Shown here piece after piece: positions 35,321 to 46,820 of a stretch of DNA of 64,000 bases (the first letter of the stretch is position 1; each line of letters opens with the position of its first letter). The DNA comes from Sequoia sempervirens (taxonomy: Eukaryota > Streptophyta > Pinopsida > Cupressales > Cupressaceae), in contig VDFB02000001.1 of assembly GCA_007258455.2 (NCBI GenBank), positions 12,744,821 to 12,808,820 of the forward strand, given 5' to 3'. A model generated the notes under the pieces. It was given only the letters and a program-made list of their open reading frames with translations, had not been told where the DNA came from and ran no database searches. Position numbers and translations under genes: made by a program.

Positions 35321-36360
35321 ATGTTTAAATTTTTGTAACTGTTGAAAAAATCTATAAAGTTTTGCATTATCCTCTCAAGATTAGTGTAAGAAGTTTTTTT
35401 GCTACCTTAGCTTCCTTACAAGTGGCACAAGGGATGACCTTTTCCCTTTCTTTGGAGGTCCTAAAACCTTTCCTAAAGAGTTTCTACCTCTTCTCAGGGA
35501 GGTATATGTTGAGTAGTTTTAGGTACAATAATGTACCTTGCACCACACTAAGTAACAATCGAAAGGTCTTAAACTAGGATGAACAAGGTTGCTAGGGAGT
35601 CCTCTAAATAACTCAAGGGTACATGAGGCCCAATCGGTGAATGAAAGGGAATAATTCCAAATGGTCAGGAGGAGAGGGTAACCCACTCTCCACCTTCATT
35701 TCTCCAAGGTATAAAGTTCTTGGAGACTGCCCAGATTGACAAGATTCCACTTCCAAGAGAGGTGTCTTTCAATTCACCTCCCACTCTTTATACTTCATCA
35801 GAACATGGGATTTGAGGTTACCCCTTGGGGTGATGAATTCCCCAAGGAGGCCTCCTAAAATGAATGATCCAAGTGTTTTTGGTCACCCAATATTGCACGT
35901 AGCATAAAGGGAGAGCATAGACATGTTGGGTTCCTTGGGATAACAATGAAAAAAAAAATCTAGTAAGTAATGTTTTTGATCATCAAGATTACACAAAAGT
36001 GCAAGAGGAAAGCATACACACCACTCACCCAAATACACAACAAACAAAGTTTATTAACCTTAAGAAAAGAACTATGCCTAGATTAGTAGAAAAACAAAGC
36101 CTTGTAAAAATGAATATGGAAGAAAGATGTTAGTAGTTTCATGATTTTTACCTTTGACAAGCAATTTAAAGCTACGTAAGGGGTTAGATAAAAAGAGGTC
36201 AAATAAAATGATTGTTAGCATTGATATAACCATTAAAAGTTGGAACCCTTTTGTGATGTGGGTTGGTGCACTCACCCTAACAATAGGGGGGTTGCAGGGG
36301 AAAAAAAACTTAAATATGAAATTGATACACAAACATAGCTCTATGAAACATAGGAATTGC
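35321..36360. other. Gene-free interval
   Basis: Only short frames without recognisable domains are present (35362-35577 and 36078-36362). TGTTGGGTTCCTTGGG at 35924 resembles an LTR start, but no partner was located. Confidence 0.4.
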
Positions 36361-36369
36361 AAAACAAAA

Positions 36370-37060
36370 TAAAGGCACCTTTTGAAAGAACATAAGTGTT
36401 GAAAGACATAAAAAAGAAAATATACCTATGCAAAGGCACAAATTTTTCAAGAAAAAGTGCAACAAGTCAGAAAAGAGGTAGAAAGTTGAAACATAAGTGC
36501 TAAAGTTTGAAATGTAAGTGCCACTTTGTAAGATGCAAGCGCTAATATTCAAAACATAGGCACAACTTTCTAAAACATAGGCATGATTCTATGTAGTGTA
36601 GGCATGACTTTATTTGAGATCCTAAAAAGCTTGCAAAACAAAAGTATAACCCTAGAGGAAACACAAAAACCCACAGCTATAGATTATCAAAAGACCATAA
36701 AAACCCAAAATAATCATGTAAACAATAAATTAGAAGAAAAAATCTAAAGAACAACTAAATATTGCAATATTTGAAACCCTAGGAAAGCCCTAATGTGCAA
36801 AAAATAAAATAGAGAATCCATAAAAAAAGTGTTAGGGAAAAAAAATATGCACTAAAAAAGACAAATATGTTAGAAATAAGAGGGTAACTCTAAAGAACAA
36901 CTATCTAAAACATAGGCGCCACTCTAAGAAATGTAGGTGCTTTTTTTGTGAAATGAAATTTCCTTTGTATGAAACACAAGTGCCTTTATGTGAAACTCAA
37001 ACACCTTTCTATGAAATGCAAGCGCCTTTTTGTGAAACACAGGTGCCAAATCACAATCAA
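36370..37060. repeat. Dispersed short repeats around AAACATAGGCGCC
   Basis: Two clusters (about 36380-36610 and 36905-37055) contain many imperfect copies of a 17-28 bp phrase such as GAAACATAAGTGC, AAACATAGGCAC or GAAACACAAGTGCC. The 60-residue minus ORF at 36924-37106, with FHKKALAFHRK-like periods, derives from it. The function is unknown. Confidence 0.65.
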
Positions 37061-38639
37061 AAGCATCGAAATGGAACTTGCGACCATAAACTAAACTAAA
37101 ACTCACAAAAAGAAGTCAAAATAGGGGTGTGGGTCCATTTGGGTGTGCCAAAATAAGGTATAAAATGCAATAAGAAAAAGCAACATAATAGAAATGCATA
37201 AAGCTCGCAAAGCTATACCTCATACACCTTCAAACTCCATGATTAAGCTAAAAAGGTTGCACCCTAATCCTATTGATCTGCTCTAAATAGATGGAATGTG
37301 GATTGATTATACAAGCATCATGATGGTATGATCAAGATGATTGAGTAGAAAAATGAGTAGCATAACAGTATCATAAAAGTTGATGCTAATGTGGAATGAG
37401 AGGTCTCTCATTTATAGAACTTCCATGAGATAAATCAAGGGCCAAGATGCATTGGTTGATGGATGACTAGGATTAATTGAGGATTAGGGTTTGGCTCAAA
37501 GTTGTAGCCATGTGAGAAGTGTCACATGAGGGATAATGGCTAGGTTTAGAATTAGGATTCGGGCAACATTCTATGTGAATGGCTAGGATTAAGAGGTGTA
37601 GTATGAAATGGAGGGATGGGATGGAAAGTTAGTTTGATTTTTGGGAAGTGTTTAGGTTCAATGAATCTAGACAAGGAGTTAGACATGTGAGAGGGACACT
37701 TGTCACATGATGAAAATTTTAGATTATGATCCATGTGAACAAGTTGAAGGTCTAGGATTAAATGGACAAGGATAAAGTTGAATGTCAAATTAATTAAATA
37801 AATAATAATTTATTGAGTGAAAGGTAAATTAAATAAATAAATAATATTTATTTAATTAAAGGTTAGGATAAAATGGGGTAAAGTGTAAAGCTACTTTTCT
37901 CCATTGGCTATTCAAGTAACAATAGTGGACTTAATATAACAAATATTAGAGTTAATATAATTTATAATGTGTAATATTATCAAAATAGATGTGAATAATT
38001 AATGTAAGCTACAAATATGTGACAATTAAATAATCAACATAGTAAGTGGAATAACACCTCCACATAGATTAATCAGATTAACACCAAATCTTAAAGACAA
38101 TATTCCCAATATTATCAAATCAATGGTTCTCAATACTTATCTTAAAGTCAAGGAAAAGCAGATATCTGACACTCAAAGGAATAGTTATGAACCTAGTATG
38201 TTTCTTGGCACAAACACCCTCAGAGGAACCGATTCTTACATAGAACCAACCTTCCTTCATGACATCAACTAGTTCTTACACATAACCCAACATGCCTTCA
38301 CGTCATAAACACAACTCTGGCCAGGACACTCTTGGGTGTACGTTGTACCGCAAGTTGGACACACATTGTGTGCCCTTTCTCCAAATGTTTAAATTCCCAC
38401 CTAGACCCTAACCTTCACTCCTTTGTGCCCTTTTAGTTCCTCTTTCCTTTTTCTCTTATTGCCTTGAATGTTCTGCATTCTTTCATGTCTCACATAAATG
38501 ATTTATATATCCTTTTAAGGGGCAGTTTCTAAACCATCACATCCTTTCACAAAAAGTTGTCTTTTAATAATTATTTAAATAAATAATTATTCTTCCTTCT
38601 TAAATAGTGTTTATATATATTCCTTATTAATCTCTCCTT
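37061..38639. other. Gene-free interval, possible decayed LTR
   Basis: It contains GAGAGGTCTCTCATTTATAGA at about 37398, resembling a TATA region, and several AGGATTAGGGTT-type phrases. No ORF is supported. A small inverted stretch of TTTATTTAATT runs lies at 37790-37860. Confidence 0.4.
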
Positions 38640-39114
38640 TATGTTTTTGTTCTGTAATAAAGGATTATATTGATATATGCCAAAAGGAATACAACTATCT
38701 ACAAATTGTAGGATTCAACATGATTTTTCAGTGCATGACCTCCAAAGGTTAAAAAAACCCCAAAACAAGCCCCTAGAACAAATTGACCACCAAGAAACCC
38801 GACATTTAAGGAAAGAGGGGACAAGCATTTACAATAATTAAACAAAATTTCCCTAAATTGGGCATAAACCACCACATAGAGAACTAAATATGATTTACCT
38901 AAAGACACCCAGAACTAGACACCCAAACCCCATCACATGAAACCTTTGGCCTTTGTGAAAGCATCAAATTCAACTACCCATTTGAAACCCTCCACTTCCA
39001 CCAGCCGCATCATCATTTTTAGGAAATTTACATCGATCATCGCTATCATCCTGTGACGTACCAGTGCCATGCCTTCAAGTCTAGAAGGAATGGTTATATT
39101 TTGATGACCTCGCC

Positions 39115-39531
39115 CTACTTCTTGACCAGCTCAAAATCCTTAGGTCTCAGAACCCCAACCCCTGGAATCACCACCTTAAGAATCTCATCCATCCCCTCCA
39201 TCAACTCCTTTTTAAAAAATTTGCAAACCAATGCCTTGGCTTCATCTTCAGTTGTATGAATATCCAACAAGGACGCAAGGAACCTAGAGACAATTTGAGA
39301 ATTCACTTGGGGATTTTTGTGCAACACTAAATGCTCCTTCCCCAACACCATTTTAATGGCTACAATTGTATGTGGATCAATATTCAAGAGAATGTGCTTA
39401 AGGAATTGATCAAAGACCCCATCGAAGGCGTTTTGACACTCTTTGCAACCAAGTTGAATTGGGGTATTGGCCCCAAAGCAAAATAGAGAATCGACGGACA
39501 TATGCATAGTGAACTTCATTTTTTTCGCCAT
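39115..39531 (-). CDS. 138-residue open frame in the LINE 3' region, unknown
   Basis: MAKKMKFTMHMSVDSLFCFG... is open from an ATG at 39531 to a stop at 39115 and shows no recognised domain. It contains a CKEC pair and a Leu/Glu-rich C-terminal half. It lies downstream of the LINE RNase H on the same strand and is unusually intact compared with its surroundings. It could be a captured host fragment or a remnant of an additional LINE ORF; either is inference. Confidence 0.35.
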   Translation of the reverse strand: MAKKMKFTMHMSVDSLFCFGANTPIQLGCKECQNAFDGVFDQFLKHILLNIDPHTIVAIKMVLGKEHLVLHKNPQVNSQIVSRFLASLLDIHTTEDEAKALVCKFFKKELMEGMDEILKVVIPGVGVLRPKDFELVKK

Positions 39532-39954
39532 TGAAAGAAACCCCTAGCTTTCCTAGAGTCAAGAGGAAAGGAAAACACAGAGCCTAGATGCCACCTTCGA
39601 GAGAGTGAACGCTTTAAATTCATGAAGGATTATTACGTTGTACAAGTAATGTTTTCCACCCTGTGCGACTGAAACCACAATGACCTGCTGACGTTCGGTG
39701 TCATGAGTACAATGATTCAAAATGAAGGCCAAACATTATGCCAGCGAGTGTAATGCTCCCATCCAATTTGAGTATGATGTATCTTTATCATTATTACCTT
39801 TACTTGCCAAGATATGAACACAAGGCCATGTGGAGTTTGTTGATGGGGCATCCACACTCTTTAATCATCCAGACTTGCCCCCTAAAAAGAACTTTCCACA
39901 ATCCCATGTGGAAAGTCGCCCGCCCTTCCACCCACAATTTTGTTCCAAGTTAGT

Positions 39955-40507
39955 AAACCACCTAGAGAATCTCTCTTCGCTTTGTGCCATCTGATCCCAA
40001 GTTTGAAAGCTCATCTACTTCTGTGTTTCCATCCCTCAATGTGTGATTGATTGTCACTAATTCAAAACCATCTAGTAATTGAAGGGCCAGTTCTATGCCC
40101 GCATTTAATTTCTAGTGTGCCATATGTTTGGTTCTTAGGGCATTGATAACTAGAGAGTAATCTCCTTTGATCACCAGTTTCTTTATTCCTAGCTCCTTGG
40201 AGAATCCTTAACCCAAAACCAAAGCTTTCCTCTCTGCAGCATTATTCATGCCTATCTGAAGAGGTTTGGCCAGTCCACCAACTATATTGGATGGCCAATC
40301 CTTCACAATACAACCCACCCCTAAAATGTCAGGATTACCCCAAGAGCCGCCATCAAAGTTCAATTTCAACCAACCGACTTCTGGAGTTTTCTGCACCACC
40401 TTGCTTCTCACCAATTGAGTTGTCGAGCCACCTTCATCAACATGAGGGGGGTCCTTGAGGCCATGCCAATTTTTCAACATTGTAGCATCAAAAGGTGTGA
40501 AGACCAT
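39955..40507 (-). pseudogene. LINE RNase H domain
   Basis: GWLKLNFDGGSWGNP and GVGCIVKDWPSN carry the first acidic residue (FDGG). NNAAERKALVLG gives the Glu-containing helix. HTLRDGNTEVDELSNLG near 40030 is the C-terminal HxxR-N-x-DxLSNxG signature. One stop and a shift separate the last part. Confidence 0.85.
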
Positions 40508-40516
40508 TTTTCCAAC

Positions 40517-40915
40517 CTAAATCTCTGCCAACCTTGCATTGATAGTCTCTATAATGCATGCCTTGATTTTATTTAGAAGAGATTGACGGGGCATAGCTTG
40601 ATCCTGGAAGATACGCCTATTCCTTTCTTTCCAAATTTCCCACATTATTAGTGATCGAATAGTAATCCATAATCTTCCAAAGATTGTGTTCTTGTAAAGC
40701 TTTGGCCAGCTTGTTAGCAGTCCCAAAAGCTTATTTGGCATATCCGTTTGCCAATTGAGTTTTGTGCACAACCAAGTCCAACAATGTTGCACAAAAGGGC
40801 ATCTGACAAATAGATGCTCACTAGATTCCTCCACTTGATTACAAAGTATGCATTGCAATGGGCCAACATATCCCAAATGCGCAAACCTATCATTTGCGGG
40901 TACTCTCCCTTGCAT
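40517..40915 (-). pseudogene. LINE reverse-transcriptase zinc-binding domain (zf-RVT)
   Basis: QGRVPANDRFAHLGYVGPLQ leads into CILCNQVEESSEHLFVRCPF, a C-x2-C-x8-H-x4-C motif typical of zf-RVT domains next to plant LINE reverse transcriptases. The helical segment WITIRSLIMWEIWKERNRR follows. The frame is open for 132 residues. Confidence 0.9.
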
Positions 40916-41069
40916 TGTAGCCCAGGTGAAAATGCTTATTTTTGGGAGACATGTGGGGTCCCAACACAGGTGGGTGGGTACCTGTGACTAGGCCACCTCC
41001 ATGCCCACAATAACTTTGTAGCCATATTTTGCATTATAGGCCTCGTTAGGGGAGGCATTCCAACACAAC

Positions 41070-41572
41070 TTGAATCCTTGCCTAATCTTGGGCAAATACT
41101 TCATTTGGCTAGCTCAGCTTCATAAGCTTCTGACACCCTGGGATCCAAACCTGACTCATGAATTTTTTTCCAATGATAAATGGGGAAACCATCCTCCCAA
41201 TAGATTGTTAGGAAGTCTGCCACTTTACTTCCCCAATCTTGTTTTGTTACCAATTTGAGTTGTGCAAGATCCTCCCTTTCTTCCAGTTTTAGATGCCCTT
41301 CCCAGGAATCTTCCCAGAAGAGTGCATTCTACCCATCCTTTATCTCCCATGTTAGATGATCCACTATAAAATGCTTGCAACTACTAATGAATTTCCAAAA
41401 TATTGATCCTTTGGGGAGTGACCTAGAAGAAAAGATGTTGTGCTCTTCCCCATCGAGATACTTCACTTTGACTATTTTGACCCATTTGAGATCTAGTTTG
41501 GAGTGAATTGTCCATAGGAGCTTAGCTCCAAGTGCTTGATTTTGTAGCTACATATTCCTCAAACCTTCCCCA
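41070..41572 (-). pseudogene. LINE reverse transcriptase C-terminal part
   Basis: The minus strand reads LGAKLLWTIHSKLDLKWVKI, EEHNIFSSRSLPKGSIFWK, LTWEIKDG-stop-NALFWEDSWEG. These match the thumb/connection region between the catalytic core and the zinc-binding domain of plant LINEs. The catalytic YADD core is not present. Confidence 0.75.
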
Positions 41573-41990
41573 CACTACTGAATTTGACTCCATTTTCTTA
41601 AAAACATTTGTCAAACAATCGACGAATTGACGAAAAAAGTTCATCACCATTTTTTCGTCAAAATTCTGATGACAAATTAAACATCAAAATAATGGCGCAG
41701 ATTCGTCAGTCATCGGCATCATAAAATGACTCAGATGTTCATCAGAATATCGATGAAAACTTTGTGTATCCATCAATGAATTACAACCAAAATGCAATTG
41801 CAATGGCTCTTTCGAAGCATCGAAACAACACTAGAAGTTCGTCGCCATTTCAATGAAATGGGAAAGGAGTTATGATGAAGCCTTCATCACAGCTATAGCA
41901 ACTTCGTCGAACCTTTTCGGTGATTTTTCGATGGCCTTCATTGAAATTGCGATGAAACAATGCAATTTTTTTCAAAAAAATATTCATTGA
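41573..41990 (+). mobile_element. CACTA-like terminus with subterminal GACGAA/TTCGTC repeats
   Basis: CACTACTGAATTTGACTCC begins exactly where the LINE ends. The next 400 bp carry many copies of GACGAA, TTCGTC, GATGAA and TTCATC in both orientations, the arrangement expected of subterminal transposase-binding repeats in CACTA (En/Spm) elements. C-to-T variants of the motif fit decay of methylated DNA. The matching right terminus (...AGTAGTG) was not found in the window. Confidence 0.55.
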
Positions 41991-41994
41991 AATG

Positions 41995-42895
41995 TACCAT
42001 TGCGAAGACTCTTGGCGATGACCACCGAATCCAACCCATCAATGAGAAATCAATCATTGGCATAGGATAGAAAACTCACTCTGATAGTCCATGTCTTTCC
42101 AATAACTTCCATCGGCAAGATAGATCCAATGTCACACCGATCTAACCTCTTTAGGAGTTTTAAATAGACCTACACCATGTCATCACGGAGACTCTTGGCA
42201 ATGGCCACTGAAGCCAACCCATCAATGAGAGATCAATCATCGGCACAAGATAGAAAACTCACTCTAATAGTCCATGTCTTGCCAATGACTTTCGTCGGAA
42301 AGACAGATCCATTGTCACACCGATCTGACCTCTTCAAGATTTTTAAATAGACCTATGCCATGTCATTGCGGAGACTCTTGGCAATGACCACCGAAGCCAA
42401 CCCATCGATGAGGGATCAATCATCAACATAGGATAGAAAACTCACTCTGATATTCCATGTCTTGCCGATGACTTTCATTGGCAAGACAGATCTAATGTCA
42501 CACTGATCTGACCTCTTCGGGAGTTTTAAATAGACCTAGACCATGTCATCGCGGATACTCTTGGTGATGACCACTGAAGCGAACCCATCGGTGAGAGATC
42601 AATCATCAACACAGGATAGAAAACTCACTTTGATAGTCCATGTCTTATCAATGACTTACGTCAACAAGACAGATCTAATGTCACACCGATCTGACCTCTT
42701 TAGGAGTTTTAAATAGACCTACACCATGTCATCGTGGAGACTCTTGGCGATGACCACCAAAGCCAACCCATCGGTGAGAGATCAATCATCGACACAAGAT
42801 ATAAAACTCACTCTGATAGTCCATATCTTGTCGATGACTTCCATCGACAAGACAGACCCAATGTCACATCGATCTAACCTCTTCAGGATTTTTGA
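41995..42895 (+). repeat. 182-183 bp tandem array, about five units
   Basis: Successive units begin at GAGACTCTTGGC-like phrases at 42005, 42188, 42371, 42554 and 42737. Each contains CCCATCRATGAGAGATCAAT, AGAAAACTCACTCTGATAG, and TCACACCGATCTGACCTC. Units differ mostly by CG/TG/CA changes. It sits beside the CACTA-like subterminal region and may be part of that element. Confidence 0.9.
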
Positions 42896-42899
42896 ACAC

Positions 42900-45340
42900 T
42901 GCTAGTTATTAGCAAGACATTCTAAGGGTCTCGCCAATTAAACAAGTGTCTAAGAGCAAGTAAACAAATGGAGCCAATTAATTTTCTTATTTTGGGGTTC
43001 TTTAAATCATGGAATAGATACCATCTTCTTGTGTATAATGTACTTATATTCAGATTTGAATTTGAGACCAATTGTCATTACACATTCCATTTTACTTACA
43101 CGGAGTATTCTATAAGCAATATATTGATAATTCCAAATGATTTATGGTGTTGTACAACTCTACCTATCATCATAGTTTTGTTGTTCCCCCCCTAGAGAAT
43201 CCAAAGACAAGTTTACAATACCAAGTCAAATAATATGAAAAAGACTTACTTCCATACAAATTAAATGATTATTCTCACAATGGCAATTGTCTAATCACAA
43301 CAACAATTCCATGAAAGGTTATCCATGCTTCATAAGAGATGACTGATCATACATACAGACTGCAAGATGCATTGAAAAGAATTACACTTGAGAACAACCA
43401 AGGGCTCACAAGGGAAGGAGTTAAGAAATGTCTGGATTGAAGAGAAAATGTGTAGGGAAAATGTTGAGCAGTGTCAAGAGAACAGAGCTTGTAGAACATA
43501 TTCTTGACCTAATCAAGCTCTTGAACAACTTAAACAAAATTAAAATACTAACACATACATGAGACATGTAATGAAATTCCAATATCTGCTATCTTTTTTA
43601 TTAATGCAAAGGTAGGTAAAGGAGAAATAATTATAATTGTAACACTATTCATAGTCCAGTAAATTATGTTCATAATTTGTGTTCAATGGACCTGAGTTTT
43701 ATCATTATACTACCCATCTAATACCATATTTTAATCTAGGGTTCAACTATCTCAAATCTAAAGAAGGACCTTCAATTAACCATTTAAAGTACTATAAAAT
43801 AAGGTAAGACTTTTACTTGAGAAAGATTGGGTACACTTGTAGGATTAAAGTTCTCACAATCATCGGGATTTATTGGCACACAGACACAACCTACAACATA
43901 TGAAGTAATGGATGACTAAAATTTAGTGAAATGGTCCTTAATATGTGACTGGTTTGCAAATTGACTGGTAGAAAATAAGGTTACAAACAGATCTACATGA
44001 AAAATTATGAGGACAATCTACTCTAATCATCAAAATAGATGAAAAGTGCAAAGGAAAGAGCCAAGCTACATCTCTAGAGCCTAAAAAAAACACATGCAAG
44101 AAACATAAAAAAAACAACAAACCAATTTTTGGATGAATACAAAATGGTTCCTTCAGTAAGTGATTCATATGCTTTCACACCTGACAGGACATTAAGAAGA
44201 TTTTAGTCTTCCTCTATGAAATTAACTACTTATAGAAAAAACCCATAAACCAATATTATATACCTCCATGTGTAGTCGAGGGTAGGTATAAGAGAAAAAA
44301 ATTCCTCAATGCAATGCCAAAAAATATCAATGTGTGTGTAGGTTTGTATTACTCAAAATATCATTTCACTACCTAAGGAAAAATACCAAAGTGATGTTTT
44401 AAATTTCAATCTTCACATAGGCTCCCTTATTGATACACATGCATATACAAGCATTATTCGAGCTCTAAACTATTCAAATATTAAGGATTTAATTAGCTAT
44501 AAGATGGAAATTTTTTGTTTAGACATAATCCATCATCTTTTAGATATCCTTATTCACTCCTAGCACTTCAGATAAATTTGTGTAAATGAGACAGAAATGT
44601 GAATCTTTCATGACAAAGAAAATTCTTAAAAGGAGGGGGGAGAGAGCAAAGGGTAGGGGGCAAGAGAATGCTTGAATGTATAGCAAAGTATAACATTTTG
44701 ATCATTATAACAATGAAACGAATCTTAAGTTTGAAGCAATAATATCATTTACAACATTTATGATCAAGAATGAAAGTAAGTAGAGAAACTTTTACATACC
44801 TGCAGATGGTAAAAAATTTCATGGTTAAGTGGAAGCCTCCCATCAACAAAAAGATCCAAATATCTGTGTATCTATCTCAATCAAGCCTCTAAACCCTTCA
44901 AAGCTGTCAATTTTTCCACTAACCTGGTATGCACAAAAACAAATTTTAGAGTTATGACACCACTAAAAATAGAAGAAACGGAGCTTTGAAACAAAATCCA
45001 CACAACACAATGTGGTATTCATACAAAGCCATACAAACAAACTAAACTTAGAACATTGGAATGGAAACAACTTCAAATTATGATGCAAAGCATGGATTCA
45101 AGGTATAAAGAATCATTTTTATGCCACCATAGTGAAAAGTTAGCACTTTCTTTCATCTTTGCATATTGGTTTGATGCTTCAAATGATGCATTTCTTATAT
45201 TGAAAAGTGCATTACCTTATTGAGCTTCTCTTTGTTTCGAGAATATTTTAATATTCTCTACTTAATAGGGCCAACCACGTGATGGTGGAAGCTCATTTGG
45301 CCCTTCCCCCCCCACCCTCACATCACTCTCAATTCCCCAT
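42900..45340. other. Gene-free interval
   Basis: AT-rich sequence with only short chance ORFs (such as 42968-43195 and 43938-44168) and no recognised domain. If the CACTA-like element is continuous, this is internal non-coding DNA between its end and the transposase-like gene. Confidence 0.5.
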
Positions 45341-45349
45341 ACCTAATCA

Positions 45350-45535
45350 TATAACATTAATCATTCATTCATCCATTAATAAAATATAACATTCATTCAT
45401 TCATCCATTAATAACATATAACATTCATTCATTCATCCATTAATAACATATAACATTCATTCATTAACATATAACATTCATTAATTAACATATTCACATT
45501 CATTCATTAACATATAATATTCATTCTTTCAGTTT
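45350..45535 (+). repeat. ATTCATTC minisatellite
   Basis: Tandem units of roughly 32-34 bp contain ATTCATTCATTCATCCATTA and ATAACATATAAC. Three are full and later ones are shortened. Confidence 0.85.
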
Positions 45536-45769
45536 TTATATATTATCAAAAATATGGTTGTCATGATATGATTACAATCACTTTTTTTGTTTCTTTTTTA
45601 AACCTAAAAATTTGAAGTGGAATCATTTTTTAAATCATCGTCCCCCCTGGTTGTTTTCCCTCTTCTGATCTTAATCGCCTAGTTGTCTCACTGATGTGTA
45701 TCGTTACAGGGGTTTGCTGCAATAACAAAAAAATGTTTAACTAATATGTTTTATTATTATTGTTACAAG

Positions 45770-46127
45770 TATTTCATTAATTAAAAGAACATTAGAGTGG
45801 TTATCTTTACCTAATGGGTCCACATCATGTTCCTAAACTTTTGTTATGGACTCATGCTCAACATGTTGAACACCCTCTAAATCCTAATCTATAGTTGAAA
45901 CACGAAAGGTTACATTAATTAATACACCAATTGAAATTAAATATGTTTAAAATAAAATGAGAGTGGTCCTCTTTACCTAATGGGGCCATCGTGTTCCTGA
46001 TCTTCTCTAGCTTGATCCGCTCAACACGTTGATCACGTTCTCTAAAGTTGAAACACGAAAGGTTACATTAATTAATACACCAATTGCAATTAAATATGTT
46101 TAAAAGAACTTGAGTGGTCCTCTTTAC
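45770..46127 (-). repeat. Tandemly repeated exon/donor units (about 150-166 bp)
   Basis: Repeated units share the minus-strand phrase GGGGCCCCATTAG|GTAAAGAGG-like splice donor (complements of CTTTAC at 45805, 45971 and 46122) and CACGAAAGGTTACATTAATT. The middle unit is open as RDQRVERIKLEKIRNTMAPL before the donor. They appear to be duplicated small exons at the 3' end of the transposase-like gene. This is inferred from the conserved donor and spacing. Confidence 0.5.
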
Positions 46128-46292
46128 CTGATGGGGCCACATCATGGATTCAATCTCTAGCCTCGATCATTCTCAACATGTTGATCACAATCTACATGCT
46201 CTAAAGTACTGGGATGCACACCATGACCTTCATTTGTAGGTTGTGCTCCACCCTCACCAGGCTGCATTCCAATGTCATGCGCAGTATTATCA
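46128..46292 (-). pseudogene. Downstream exon of transposase-like gene
   Basis: The minus strand is open as SNDNTAHDIGMQPGEGGAQP through HPSTLEHVDCDQHVEND, then a stop, ending near a GTAAAG donor at 46127. The Gly/Pro/Asn/His-rich composition suggests a disordered tail. No domain was recognised; membership in the gene is inferred from strand and order. Confidence 0.4.
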
Positions 46293-46639
46293 TTGCTTGA
46301 ATGTTTAAAACAAATAGGCATGTAATTACTTTATGGTGGAAATTAATATTGAATAGATTGCACAAGTATTCAATTTTAAATAAACTTTATTGAGTTTATT
46401 TACATGTGTGTCGGATGCAATGGAAGATTATGTTTGCCCAGTCAAGACTCTTAGCCATTAAGTCATGGCTCCATAGCTTTGTTGGAAGGCAATCTTTAGG
46501 CCCTCTTCTATGGGAACTCTGTTGAATTCAGAGCCCTACATTTTTGCATAAGATCATGAATTTTGCTTCTATGGTGTGATAAAACCAAAATTGTTTCAAT
46601 TTATTATTTGGATACAATATTTCATTTATTGATACTTAC

Positions 46640-46737
46640 AATTCATTGCAGCTAATTTCATATAACCACCAGAGCCAAGTTTGTGTTGCCCATGTTTTTC
46701 TAGTCTTTCCTTTGTTGCCTTCAATGTGTCGGGAAGC
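46640..46737 (-). CDS. Transposase-like gene, internal exon
   Basis: Acceptor TTTTCATAG and donor GTAAGTATC bound a 98-base exon. Joined in phase to the preceding exon (donor GTATGTG at 46820) it is open throughout and encodes LPDTLKATKERLEKHGQHKL and a GSGGYMKLAAMN end. The in-phase join across a canonical intron is good evidence for a real spliced gene. Confidence 0.6.
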
Positions 46738-46820
46738 CTATGAAAAGTTTGAAATACGTTAGATTATGTAAAAAGAAAGAGTAATCGGTATATAATTACA
46801 TTGTTGATAGTATCACATAC

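Larger units (their letters stand above)
38640..41572 (-). mobile_element. LINE (L1-type), 5'-truncated at a CACTA-like end
   Basis: On the minus strand the order is: end of the reverse transcriptase (LQNQALGAKLLWTIHSKLD, 41540-41480), RT zinc-binding domain, RNase H, a 138-codon open frame (39115-39531), then a long 3' region ending near 38640 with ATATAATCCTTTATTACAG. This order fits plant L1 elements that carry RNase H. The element stops at 41572, where a CACTA terminus starts, so its 5' part was probably displaced by that insertion. Confidence 0.8.

Noticed and set aside
11450..41572. The two LINE fragments as halves of one element
   Set aside because: Both are on the minus strand, but the 5' half lies left of the 3' half, the wrong order for a simple split, and both lack the reverse transcriptase core.
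45350..45535. Regular repeats that might suggest a CRISPR-like array
   Set aside because: Units are head-to-tail without unique spacers, and the context is a plant nuclear genome.
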